NCBI RefSeq assembly: GCF_002027545.1
Contig: NZ_MXAN01000011.1
Location: forward strand, 1-26,124
Origin: Moraxella lacunata
GTDB lineage: Bacteria > Pseudomonadota > Gammaproteobacteria > Pseudomonadales > Moraxellaceae
Length of the DNA: 26,124 bases
Reading direction: 5' to 3'
Shown here: piece by piece, positions 17,527 to 25,342 of the stretch
Numbering within the stretch: the first letter of the stretch is position 1
How the letters are laid out: every line of letters begins with the position of its first letter
Made by a program: the position numbers and the translations under genes
The notes under the pieces: model-generated
Databases searched by the model: none
What the model saw: the letters and a program-made list of their open reading frames with translations, nothing else
What the model was told of the DNA's origin: nothing

Positions 17527-17588
17527 TAGGGTTGCGTAACATGCACCTTTTAAATGAAAAATCTTATTGGTGCGTGATACGCACCCTG
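17527..17588. repeat. 62-bp inverted-repeat element in the xthA-downstream spacer
   Basis: The outer arms tagggttgcgtaacatgcac (from 17527) and ggtgcgtgatacgcaccctg (17569-17588) are imperfect inverted copies about 20 bases long around an AT-rich centre. The right arm is itself a hairpin, ggtgcgt and acgcacc around gat. A partial relative lies at 12727-12743. It looks like a small dispersed palindromic repeat; no T-run follows. The rest of the 294-base spacer 17339-17632 shows nothing clear. Confidence 0.55.
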
Positions 17589-17632
17589 TCGCCAATGGGT
17601 TTATTTTGAAGTTAATTTTACAGGGAGAAAAA

Positions 17633-17827
17633 ATGAGCGATGATTTTTACAAAGAACTGTATGCATCCGCCCAAGAAGCCCTAGCCATTGCCAAGGGCGA
17701 GATTGAGCCAAGCCGTGTTTTCACTTATGAACGTCCCAACGCCAAAGCCAATTACAATTTATTCACAAACTCAATATCCGCCCAAAAACCTTGCAAAATT
17801 GGCAAAATCCACAAAAATTTTGTATAA
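17633..17827 (+). pseudogene. N-terminal remnant of a HigA/NadS-like antitoxin
   Basis: A 64-residue frame with a good ribosome site (AGGGAG) before ATG 17633. Its first ~40 residues ([20 protein letters not shown], then [17 protein letters not shown]) have the character of the N-terminus of HigA/NadS-type antitoxins, in which a helix-turn-helix domain follows at this point. Here the sequence instead becomes low-complexity ([17 protein letters not shown]) and stops, so the DNA-binding domain is missing. No toxin gene is adjacent. The stop codon overlaps the -10 box of the next gene, so the decayed tail now serves as a promoter region. The family call is from pattern memory and is moderate. 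Confidence 0.55.
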
Positions 17828-17828
17828 T
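17799..17828 (+). promoter_or_regulatory. Promoter of the peroxiredoxin-glutaredoxin gene
   Basis: TTGGCA (17799-17804) and a consensus TATAAT (17823-17828) are 18 bases apart, with the start codon 31 bases after the -10 box and a strong AGGAG between. Nothing like an OxyR site was recognised by eye. Confidence 0.7.
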
Positions 17829-17858
17829 GAGACCAATCTATTTTTTAGGAGAAATGCA

Positions 17859-18608
17859 ATGGCATTTAAAGAGATGGTTGGGCAAAAAGTCCCAAATGTA
17901 ACTTTTCACACCCGTCAAGACGGCGAGTGGGTTGATGTTACCACTGATGAGCTGTTTGACGGCAAAAAAGTCGTGCTGTTTAGCCTGCCAGGGGCATTTA
18001 CGCCAACCTGCTCATCCATGCATCTGCCCCGCTACAATGAACTGTATGGCGAATTTAAAAAATTGGGTGTGGATGACATCATCTGCGTGTCGGTCAATGA
18101 CACCTTTGTCATGAACGCATGGCAAGACGACCAAGACTGTGCCAACATTACCATCATTCCAGATGGTAATGGCGAATTCACAGATGCCATGGGGCGACTT
18201 GTAGATAAAGAGAAGCTGGGTTTTGGCAAACGTTCATGGCGTTATTCCATGCTTGTGGATGATGGCGTGATTGTCAAAATCTTTGACGAACCCCAAAAAG
18301 ACGGCGACCCCTTTGAGGTCTCAGATGCTGACACCATGATTAAATACCTAAATCCTAAATGGGCAGACAAGCCATCTGTGGCGGTCATCTCAAAAGAGGG
18401 TTGTCCGTTTTGCATGAAAGCCAAAGAAGCTCTAACAGCTCGTGGCGTAACATACGAGGAGCTGGTGCTTGGGCGTGACATCACCACAACAGCAGTACGT
18501 GCCATGACAGGGCATGAGACCGTGCCACAGGTCTTTGTCGGTGGTAAGCACATTGGCGGTTCGGAGGATTTGGAAAAATATCTGACGAGCGGTGAGTGTG
18601 TGCTCTAA
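17859..18608 (+). CDS. Hybrid peroxiredoxin-glutaredoxin (Prx5-Grx fusion)
   Basis: A glutathione-dependent peroxidase in one chain: the Prx5 domain reduces H2O2 and alkyl hydroperoxides and the fused glutaredoxin domain recycles it. The Prx domain (1-165) has the peroxidatic Cys51 in [11 protein letters not shown]. The Grx domain (172-249) has the CPFC redox pair Cys182/Cys185, the cis-Pro motif TVPQVFVGG and the glutathione-binding GGSEDL. The 249-residue length matches the Haemophilus-type hybrid enzyme. The start ATG 17859 follows TAGGAG at good spacing; upstream in-frame codons to 17688 overlap the antitoxin remnant and are not coding. Monocistronic, with its own promoter and terminator. 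Confidence 0.96.
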   Translation: MAFKEMVGQKVPNVTFHTRQDGEWVDVTTDELFDGKKVVLFSLPGAFTPTCSSMHLPRYNELYGEFKKLGVDDIICVSVNDTFVMNAWQDDQDCANITIIPDGNGEFTDAMGRLVDKEKLGFGKRSWRYSMLVDDGVIVKIFDEPQKDGDPFEVSDADTMIKYLNPKWADKPSVAVISKEGCPFCMKAKEALTARGVTYEELVLGRDITTTAVRAMTGHETVPQVFVGGKHIGGSEDLEKYLTSGECVL

Positions 18609-18629
18609 TTAGCACCCATTAGAAATATC

Positions 18630-18659
18630 AAAAACGTGGCACAAATGCCACGTTTTTTA
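18630..18659 (+). terminator. Intrinsic terminator after the peroxiredoxin gene, copy 1 of a repeated hairpin
   Basis: The stem aaaacgtggca (18631-18641) pairs with tgccacgtttt (18646-18656), with loop caaa and a T-run. The 30 bases 18630-18659 differ from 19627-19656 at only one position. Confidence 0.92.
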
Positions 18660-18679
18660 TTAGTTAAGTTTGGTGGGGT

Positions 18680-19111
18680 TTATTGATTGGTTTGTTGGGT
18701 ATTTAATAAATTGAGCATTTGTTTTAATAAGGCGTTTTCTTGTTTTAATTGTTCAATGATTTCATCTTTATGGGTGATAATAAGTTGCATTTTTTCATTA
18801 TCATGTTTTAATTCTTGTTCGTTGATAGATTGTTGATTGCCATGATAAATAATTGCCCCATTGTTTAAATTTTCATTGGTACAATTTTCATTAATCAACA
18901 AAAACACACCATTATCATTATTATGAATTAATTCGGTAACATCAATATTTAAAATTTGGGCGATTTGTTGAATGCGGTCTAGGCTTAATTTGGTTTTGCC
19001 TGATTCTATTTTTGAGTAAGCTTATGGGGTCAAATCAAGACGTTCTGCCATTTGCTCTTGGGAGATTTTTTGTTGGGTGCGAATGGCTCGGATTTTGTCT
19101 TGGGTTTTCAT
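18680..19111 (-). pseudogene. XRE-family regulator with coiled-coil tail, interrupted by one in-frame TAA
   Basis: Read from ATG 19111, the frame gives MKTQDKIRAIRTQQKISQEQ and continues as a helix-turn-helix protein. It meets TAA at codon 30 (19022-19024) and resumes with AYSKIESGKTKLSLDRIQQI, a normal recognition-helix region. Codons 69-143 give a linker (NNGAIIYHGNQQS) and a Leu/Lys/Glu coiled coil (HKDEIIEQLKQENALLKQML) ending in a Gln/Asn tail. This two-part design matches a known Neisseria/Moraxella XRE group that senses an unknown cue. Without the stop it would be a 143-residue regulator. A GTG at 18907 could start the tail alone, but no ribosome site supports it. It is divergent from the small operon at 19218, its probable target. 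Confidence 0.85.
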
Positions 19112-19172
19112 AAATCAACTTTTGGTGGAATTTTTCAATAAATGGTTAGTGGTGATGGTTTTATTTTTTGAT

Positions 19173-19178
19173 TATAAT
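19173..19178 (+). promoter_or_regulatory. -10 box for the zinc-ribbon operon
   Basis: A perfect TATAAT lies 39 bases before ATG 19218. No good -35 box is present, which would suit an activated or regulated promoter; the XRE gene starts 61 bases to the left in the opposite direction. Confidence 0.5.
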
Positions 19179-19217
19179 ACAAAGTAGGCAATAAATCAAT
19201 TTCTAAGGAGAACATTT

Positions 19218-19349
19218 ATGGCAAAAGGCAAAAAGTGTCCATCGTGTGGCAACTACACGATGCATGAAAAAAGACCAAACTACTGGTATTGTTCTAATTG
19301 TGGTGCAACCACCTTTGGCAATGGTCGTTTTATTTTTGTTCAAATTTAG
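19218..19349 (+). CDS. 43-residue zinc-ribbon protein
   Basis: A tiny basic protein with two CxxC pairs: KCPSCG (Cys7/Cys10) and YCSNCG (Cys25/Cys28), 14 residues apart, the geometry of a structural zinc ribbon. The AAGGAG ribosome site, seven bases before the ATG, is among the best in the window, and the -10 box upstream supports expression. The tail TTFGNGRFIFVQI is beta-like. Such mini zinc ribbons can be nucleic-acid or protein adaptors; the role is unknown. It is followed nine bases later by the 71-residue gene, so the two probably form an operon divergent from the XRE gene. Confidence 0.8.
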   Translation: MAKGKKCPSCGNYTMHEKRPNYWYCSNCGATTFGNGRFIFVQI

Positions 19350-19358
19350 GATAACGTC

Positions 19359-19574
19359 ATGGGGATTTTTTCAGCAATAGGCAATTTGATTATACAGGCT
19401 GGCAATAATGCTAGTAAACTACATCAAGAAATTAAAGTTTATACGGAAGATTACCGCAATGAAAGTGATGAGTTTTTAAAAAAGAAGCTAAAAAATGGTT
19501 ACGGTGCTCAAAAATACGCAGCCGCAAATGTTTTAAAGGAACGTGGTTATGGCTCACAAAATCTTAGTGAATAG
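19359..19574 (+). CDS. 71-residue protein of unknown function, second gene of the zinc-ribbon operon
   Basis: Begins with a short amphipathic or hydrophobic stretch (MGIFSAIGNLIIQAGNNASK), then a charged helical part (EDYRNESDEFLKKKLKNG) and an Ala-rich helix with AAANVLKERGYG. I do not recognise a family. The ribosome site TTAGGATA is acceptable, and the 9-base gap after the zinc-ribbon gene suggests co-expression. The N-terminus could bind membrane weakly, but it is too short and mixed for a confident membrane span. It ends 52 bases before a bidirectional terminator. Confidence 0.72.
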   Translation: MGIFSAIGNLIIQAGNNASKLHQEIKVYTEDYRNESDEFLKKKLKNGYGAQKYAAANVLKERGYGSQNLSE

Positions 19575-19626
19575 ACAATTTTTAAAAAAACGGCAACACT
19601 ACTATTTTTAATATTCAATACTTTCA

Positions 19627-19656
19627 AAAAACGTGGCACAAAAGCCACGTTTTTTA
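19627..19656. terminator. Bidirectional terminator, copy 2 of the repeated hairpin
   Basis: The stem aaaacgtggc (19628-19637) pairs with gccacgtttt (19644-19653) around loop acaaaa, with A-run and T-run on the two sides. It serves the plus-strand small operon and the minus-strand HlyD-like gene. It is 29 of 30 identical to 18630-18659. Confidence 0.92.
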
Positions 19657-19659
19657 GTG

Positions 19660-20826
19660 CTATCGCTCACCCAAACCTTCGGACAATGTCTTGGTAATTG
19701 GCTTAGTCAAATAAGACAATACCGTGCGTTCCATTGCCTTGATGTCCACACTGGCGGTCATGCCCGGTTTGATGATAATCTCATCTTCACGAGCCGCTAC
19801 CTGAGCCCCTTCTATGCGAATCTGCACACGATAATAGGGTTTATCGCCTTGTGGGGTTTTCTCCATGAGCGTGTCTGGACTGATATAGATAACCTCGCCA
19901 TTCATCGCCCCAAAGATAGAATAATCATAAGCATCCAATTTGACACTGGCAGTCTGTCCCTCTTTGACATAGGCAATATCCACAGGTCTCACCTTTGCCT
20001 CCACCACCAAATCACTGCTGGTCGGAAGCAGCTGCATGATGGTATCGCCTGATCGCACCACACCACCAATGGTCGTTACGGCGATATTATTCACTTTACC
20101 ATCCACAGGAGCAAATAGGCGTTTTTCTTCTAGTACCTGAGCTCTGTCTCTTAGCTGTTCGCTCTCAGATTCTAGCTCTTCTTGGGTTTTGGTCAGCTCG
20201 GTTTGAGCATCTTCAAAGTATTTGTTGCGTTTGTTGGTAATCTGTGCCTCAATGTCTGCCACTTGACGGCGAAGTCTGATCACGTCCGCCTGACTGACAT
20301 CACCATGTGCCAGCAGTGGTTCGTTCATGGCAAGTTCTCGCTTGGCAAGTTCTAGCATTTTTTGTAATGATGCCACATCTTGGGTAATGGCTTGACGGCG
20401 ACGATTGTATAGCTCGGTTTGGTTTTGGACGTATTCGGCATACTTTTGTATCTCTTCTGGAAAATTTAATGGACGGTCAAAAATCTCCGCCTCCAAACGT
20501 GCTACTCTTGCTCGCAGTGCTGCTACTTTGGTTGCTGAATTGTCCAGTGCTGCTTTGGCACGCTCTTCTTCTAATATCGCCAATAAATCGCCTTTTTTGA
20601 CATCATCGCCCTCTTTGACCAAAAGTTCTGATACCACGCCATTATCGGTTGCCTGAATCTCTTGGGTGCGGTCAGATGCGATGACAGTCGCCTGAGCTCT
20701 GGTAACCTGGTCAATCTTGGCAAATGATGCCCATGTAATAAGAACAATGATGACTGCCAGTGCCACCCAAATGATTATGCTGGGCTTACTGCGTGATTTT
20801 GCTTTTTGATAGTTTTTTTGACTCAC
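19660..20826 (-). CDS. HlyD-family type I secretion periplasmic adaptor
   Basis: Membrane-fusion protein that bridges the inner-membrane ABC transporter and the TolC-like outer-membrane channel. The 388 residues comprise a short cytoplasmic tail (basic, to ~15), one membrane span (about 16-34), a first half of the lipoyl/barrel-sandwich domain with VVSELLVKEGDDVKKGDLLA (about 73-92), long coiled-coil helices (about 100-235), the second half LFAPVDGKVNNIAV, and a beta-barrel ending near MTASVDIKAMERTVLSYL. It starts with GTG at 20824-20826, supported by AAGGGAG. It lies 17 bases behind the ABC gene, so expression depends on that transcript, and a stop in the upstream gene could reduce it by polarity. 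Confidence 0.93.
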   Translation of the reverse strand: MSQKNYQKAKSRSKPSIIIWVALAVIIVLITWASFAKIDQVTRAQATVIASDRTQEIQATDNGVVSELLVKEGDDVKKGDLLAILEEERAKAALDNSATKVAALRARVARLEAEIFDRPLNFPEEIQKYAEYVQNQTELYNRRRQAITQDVASLQKMLELAKRELAMNEPLLAHGDVSQADVIRLRRQVADIEAQITNKRNKYFEDAQTELTKTQEELESESEQLRDRAQVLEEKRLFAPVDGKVNNIAVTTIGGVVRSGDTIMQLLPTSSDLVVEAKVRPVDIAYVKEGQTASVKLDAYDYSIFGAMNGEVIYISPDTLMEKTPQGDKPYYRVQIRIEGAQVAAREDEIIIKPGMTASVDIKAMERTVLSYLTKPITKTLSEGLGER

Positions 20827-20843
20827 AGTATCTCCCTTTATGG

Positions 20844-23048
20844 TTAATTGAGTGTATTAGGATTGATGTCTATACTTTGTGTGGTATCGCCCTGTTCCAC
20901 TTTTTTCATGGCATCTTTGGCATTTTGTTCATTTTGGATAAGTCGTGATAATACCGCCTGCTTAGGCCCATCCATGACCACTTTACCATCTGCCATGATG
21001 ATGATACGATTGACCAAAGCCAGTAGTCCCATCTTGTGCGTTGAGACGATGAGTGTCTTGGTGGGGTCTTGGAGTTCTTGGGAGAGCACTTGCAAGCACT
21101 GATTTTCTTGCATGTTATCCATGGATGCTGTCGGTTCATCCAGTAGCCACACCGATGGCTTGGTCAGCACCAAACGAGTAAAGGCAACCAGTTGTTTTTG
21201 TCCGCCTGACAGACCTTTGCCCCCTTCGCTGATGGGCAAATCTAAACCACTAGAATGCCCCGACACCAAGCGGATAAGCCCCGTGCGATGCAACTCTTGT
21301 CTGATGACATCATCAGATGGGGCAGGCATGCCAATCAGTAAATTCTCACGAAGCGTTCCTTGAAAGAGACGATGGTCTTGTTGTAGATAACCTACCTGCT
21401 CACTCATGGATTCACGGCTGATATGAGCGATGTCTAGCCCATCTAACAGCACATGACCGCTTGTGGGCATATATAACCCTGATAGGATTTTTAATAAAGT
21501 GGATTTGCCAGAGCCGATAGAGCCTAATATTGCCACACGCTCGCCTGCCTTGATGTCCAAATGCTCAATATTTAGGGCGTTCCGCTCATTGCCTGCATAA
21601 TTAAAGGTCATGTTATGGCACTGATACCAGCCATGAATGCGAGATGGGGCAAGTGGGTGAGCGACGTCGTTGTTATCCTGTTCTAGTTCAAAGAGTCGCT
21701 CGATGTTGGCTTTGGCAGCTTTGGCGTGTGAATACTGTACCAATAGGTTTGGGGCGTTCATGATGGGAGCAAGGATACGACCACCCAAAATGGTACAAGC
21801 AATCAAGCCACCGATGGTCATGCCCTGTGACATCACCACAAATGCCCCTGTAATGACAATCCCCACATAGCTGATTTGTTGGAGCATTTGTACGCTATAA
21901 TTTAGGTTGTCATTGGCATGACGCATTTTTAGGTCATTATCAATGGTCTCGCCTGTTACATTTAGCCATTTAGATAAGAATTTCCAATTACCAGAACCTG
22001 CCTTGATGGTCTCCATGCCTTCGACCGTCTCCACCAAAATCCCTGTTTTTAGATAGGATGCGGCGGCGTTTTCGGCAGAGATTTTATCAATCTTTTTACG
22101 GCTAGACAGACCCAATGCAATGCCAATCACCGCAGCAATCAGCGGAATGATGGCAACAATGGGCGAGCCGATGACCGCAATCAAGATGATGAACAAAATA
22201 CTCATCGGAATATCAACAAGCGTAAACAGCGTGCTTGCCGTAAAAAACGAACGCACCTGCTCATAGCCACGAAGCTGAGCTGCCAGCGAACCGACCGAGT
22301 TTGGCATCTTATCCACACGCACCGCCAGCAGTCGCTCAAAGATATTTCTTGATAATATCTCATCAACACCGATGACCATCTTATCCATGACCTTGGAGCG
22401 GGCAAATTTCATCATCGCTTCAAAAATAATCATCAAGCCCACGCCCGATGCTAGGATAATCAAGGTGTACTGGCTGTTTGTTGGAATGACACGGTCATAG
22501 ACCTGCATGGAAAATAGCGACACAGCAAGGGCAAGCAGGTTGATGATAAAAGATGCCACAACCGCTTCTACCACAACACGCTTATGCTCTGTCAGATTTT
22601 GCACCAAAAGTTCGTGAAAGCCGACTTTTTTCTCAGCGACCAGCTTGTCCGAGACACGAATTTTTGCCACAAAATCCAAATCCGAGCCCTGACAGCTCAC
22701 TCGCCCTTCGACACTCTCAAACAGCTAGCTTAGACCGTATTTTTGTACAATGCGACCATAACCCAACTTTTGATGATGGGCAAGCAGGGGCATATAAGCA
22801 GCATCTGGCTCATCCATGACATCTGGCTCATCAGAGATGCCCAAGATGTCAAGCAAATGAGTCAATCGCTCTTCATGATCATCAAAGCCTGACACACGAA
22901 CAAGTGCGGTATCTAGGCGATTTTTATCCACAGTTACGCCCACATCTTTTAACAGCTCAAATACCGCCACGCCCAAAGCGTTATTGTTGGTGTATTGTTT
23001 TGGCAGTTGTTGGTTATTGGGGTTGTCAGTGGTTTGGTGTAACGACAT
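20844..23048 (-). pseudogene. Type I secretion ABC transporter (LapB-like) interrupted by one in-frame TAG
   Basis: Encodes the peptidase-like/permease/ATPase of a type I secretion system. The frame runs unbroken from ATG 23048 (AAGGATA upstream) to 20844 (735 codons with stop), except codon 108, TAG at 22725-22727. Before it lies an N-terminal C39-like domain without the catalytic Cys (LTHLLDILGI, MPLLAHHQKLGYGRIVQKYG). After it, LFESVEGRV resumes the same domain, then six membrane segments and the ATPase: Walker A GSIGSGKST (about 509-517), signature LSGGQ (613-617), Walker B LLDEPT (635-640) and a switch His (STHK). A 107-residue fragment would be inert. Restart downstream would omit part of the N-terminal domain but keep the transporter. 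The lack of a peptidase Cys suits LapB-type exporters of large adhesins. Confidence 0.9.
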
Positions 23049-23227
23049 CAGTTATCCTTGGCTTGTCACGCTTTGGCATGACAATATTTGATAAATATAG
23101 GTAAAAACTATCACGGCACTCTTTGTTTAAAATACATCCACATGTGTCGATGTTAGTACATACCGCAACTTAATTCTGTCAAACGATAAGTTTAACACAA
23201 CGGTTTTTTTATATGGTTAAGATTGAG

Positions 23228-24805
23228 TTATTGATTTGTTTGTTTAAAGTCATCAGCAGTCGGAAAACGACGTTCATCCACAGGCTGGATTTGCTCGCCC
23301 ATTTGTACGCCTTCGCCATCAATGATGTGCTCCATCTGAGCATCTGATGAATGAATCTCATCGATTTCATCCATCTCATTGCCCATCTCATCTGCCAAGC
23401 GGGGTGGCTCTATCCACAAATCCTGCTGATTGACAAAACTGTCATCAACCATTGGAGTACTTAGCTTTGGTGCTGGCTGAGCATTGGTTTCACGCCACGC
23501 CAAAAACGTGCGATAAGGACGAAACTCGCTGACGGGTGTATGAATGACATGATAATCCGACTGCCAATCCATCGCCCCAAAGTCCACTTGTAGCTTATAA
23601 AAACTTGCCACCATTTGGCTTTGGACTTCTAACAGTTGCTGTTCATACTGAGTGTGTTCACGCACGGCATTTAGCACTTCTAGCCATGATTTTCGCCCTG
23701 CGATGAACTGGCGACCATACGAATCCACCACCAGTTTTGCCCCATCGATGGCAAGTTTAATAGACTGCTCTCTGTCTCTTGATGAAACGAACTCTTGGTA
23801 CTGGGTTTGTAGGCTCTCCATGACCGTTCGCCGTGTCGCTTCTTGGGTCTGAGTTAGGCTCATGGCACGAGCATTGGCAGCACGGGTCAAGGCAAGCGAT
23901 GAAAAACCCGCCCCTGGGTCATAAGACATGCCCACCGAAAACTCGCCATCATCTTCGTTATTCTCATGCTCAAAGGTGTGTTGGTACTGGGCGTAGATGT
24001 TGGGATAACGTCCTGCCGCTTGGGCTTTTGCTTCTTGTTTGGCGGCTTCTACTTGAAAATGCTGGCGCACCACACTAGGATGATGACTACCCACATTGCC
24101 AAACACCTGCGTTTCAAAATTTACCGACTGTGCTTTGGCGTAGTCCGTTAAGGACTTCATGGTGATGTTGTATTTTTTATCGCCCAACTCTTCGCCGATG
24201 AGCTGTGAGAGTCTGGCGGCAGCGACCCGCTCTTGTTCTATGGCATTTTGTAGGGAGTTTTGGTCTTGATAAATGCGATTTTTGACCAAATCCAGCTCAA
24301 TCTTCGCCGACACGCCCTGTGCCACCCGACGCTCCATCATCGCTTCAAACTCTTTTAGGCGTGCCAAACTGTCAGCATACAGCTCCTGCAAGGCAACGGC
24401 ATAGATATAACCCCGCCAGATGTCAATGGTGTTTTTGGCAACGGTGTTTTGCTGTTCAAAGACATACGCATTGGCGGCTTTATTGTCATACATGCTTTGG
24501 TTAATCTGTGCTGTCAATCGCCCGCCCGTCCATAGTGGCTGACGAATGGCAACAGTGCTCACCAGTCCGTCGTTTTTGTCATGTCCTGTACTAATCGTGG
24601 GGGTCGGCAACATGCCCAGTTTGGCAGCACGCACGCCTTCGGCAGCCGCCATTTCATCAGCTTTGGCAGCATTGACCAAGGGGTGCGTTTGCGTGGCACG
24701 AAGTAGCAGTGCATCCAAGTCTAGCGGATTAATATTTGCTAAAACAAAGGTGGGCATCAGTCCTAGCCCAAAAAGCACGCATTTTTTTAGATTATGAAAA
24801 GTCAT
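23228..24805 (-). CDS. TolC-family outer-membrane channel of the type I secretion set
   Basis: Outer-membrane efflux protein that forms a trimeric barrel with a long periplasmic helical tunnel. With start ATG 24805 the product has 525 residues and a normal signal peptide (KKCVLFGLGLMPTFVLA). A TTG four codons upstream is possible but would lengthen the signal. Two OEP repeats are visible: LLLRATQTHPLVNAAKAD near 30, RQPLWTGGRLTAQINQS near 85, and the second-repeat equivalents near 250-400 (SHHPSVVRQ, SWLEVLNAVREHTQYEQQL). The last ~90 residues form an unusual acidic, Met/Glu/Asp-rich extension (LADEMGNEMDEIDEIHSSDA) past the channel domain. First gene of the tolC-ABC-hlyD series; 179 bases separate it from the ABC gene. 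Confidence 0.93.
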   Translation of the reverse strand: MTFHNLKKCVLFGLGLMPTFVLANINPLDLDALLLRATQTHPLVNAAKADEMAAAEGVRAAKLGMLPTPTISTGHDKNDGLVSTVAIRQPLWTGGRLTAQINQSMYDNKAANAYVFEQQNTVAKNTIDIWRGYIYAVALQELYADSLARLKEFEAMMERRVAQGVSAKIELDLVKNRIYQDQNSLQNAIEQERVAAARLSQLIGEELGDKKYNITMKSLTDYAKAQSVNFETQVFGNVGSHHPSVVRQHFQVEAAKQEAKAQAAGRYPNIYAQYQHTFEHENNEDDGEFSVGMSYDPGAGFSSLALTRAANARAMSLTQTQEATRRTVMESLQTQYQEFVSSRDREQSIKLAIDGAKLVVDSYGRQFIAGRKSWLEVLNAVREHTQYEQQLLEVQSQMVASFYKLQVDFGAMDWQSDYHVIHTPVSEFRPYRTFLAWRETNAQPAPKLSTPMVDDSFVNQQDLWIEPPRLADEMGNEMDEIDEIHSSDAQMEHIIDGEGVQMGEQIQPVDERRFPTADDFKQTNQ

Positions 24806-24843
24806 CAAAAAGTCCAATTACTTATCATGAATAATAAGCAAAA

Positions 24844-24871
24844 ATTATACCAACATAAACACCGTGTTCAA
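24844..24871 (-). promoter_or_regulatory. Promoter of the type I secretion operon
   Basis: On the minus strand, TTGAAC (24866-24871) and consensus TATAAT (24844-24849) are 16 bases apart, giving a leader of about 30 bases before ATG 24805. The MITE-like element ends 30 bases upstream of the -35 box. Confidence 0.7.
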
Positions 24872-24900
24872 CTTTATGCGTTATTTTATTTGGACAGTTC

Positions 24901-25195
24901 TAGGGCGTGTCTGCCTTTGGTATTTGCCATGAAAAATGCCTGTTTAAAAAATCAGGGAAATCTCCCGTTTTTCAAGGAAAAAACAAAAGCTGAGAGTCTT
25001 CTATCAGACAAGTTTTTATTATGAAAAACTTGTCTGACCACTTAATCGGGTAAATTTTTAAGTTTTTTACTTAACTTTTTTAAATTAAGTTTTTAAATTA
25101 AGTGGTCAGATAGCCATTTTTTATGCAAAATTGGTTGAAATTGTCAAATTTTTATCTTGTTTTATAAAAATGTTATCAATGTTCAACACGCCCTA
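24901..25195 (-). mobile_element. MITE-like element, long type (about 295 bp), with internal hairpins
   Basis: Bounded by tagggcgtg (24901-24909) and cacgcccta (25187-25195), exact 9-bp inverted ends with TA at each border. The interior corresponds in reverse complement to 11224-11510. It has two strong dyads: cagacaagttttt (25005-25017) with aaaaacttgtctg (25024-25036), and tctgaccacttaa (25033-25045) with ttaagtggtcaga (25098-25110), each perfect over 13 bp. No protein is encoded. It sits between the secretion operon promoter and the peptide transporter gene. The remaining spacer to 25342 shows nothing. Confidence 0.8.
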
Positions 25196-25342
25196 ACATC
25201 ATCCAAAATATGGGATATCGTCATCTGCCCGACCAACAAGGCTGGCAAATGGGTTGGCATAAGTTGAGATTTGGGTAAAATTAAGCACTATAATAGCAAA
25301 TTTTGACAAAAAATGCTCTACATTTTGGATAAAGGGCGACTT

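Noticed and set aside
19660..24805. The Moraxella RTX haemolysin (mbx-type) operon
   Set aside because: No acyltransferase or RTX toxin gene is present and the ABC protein looks like the LapB group, not the HlyB toxin group.
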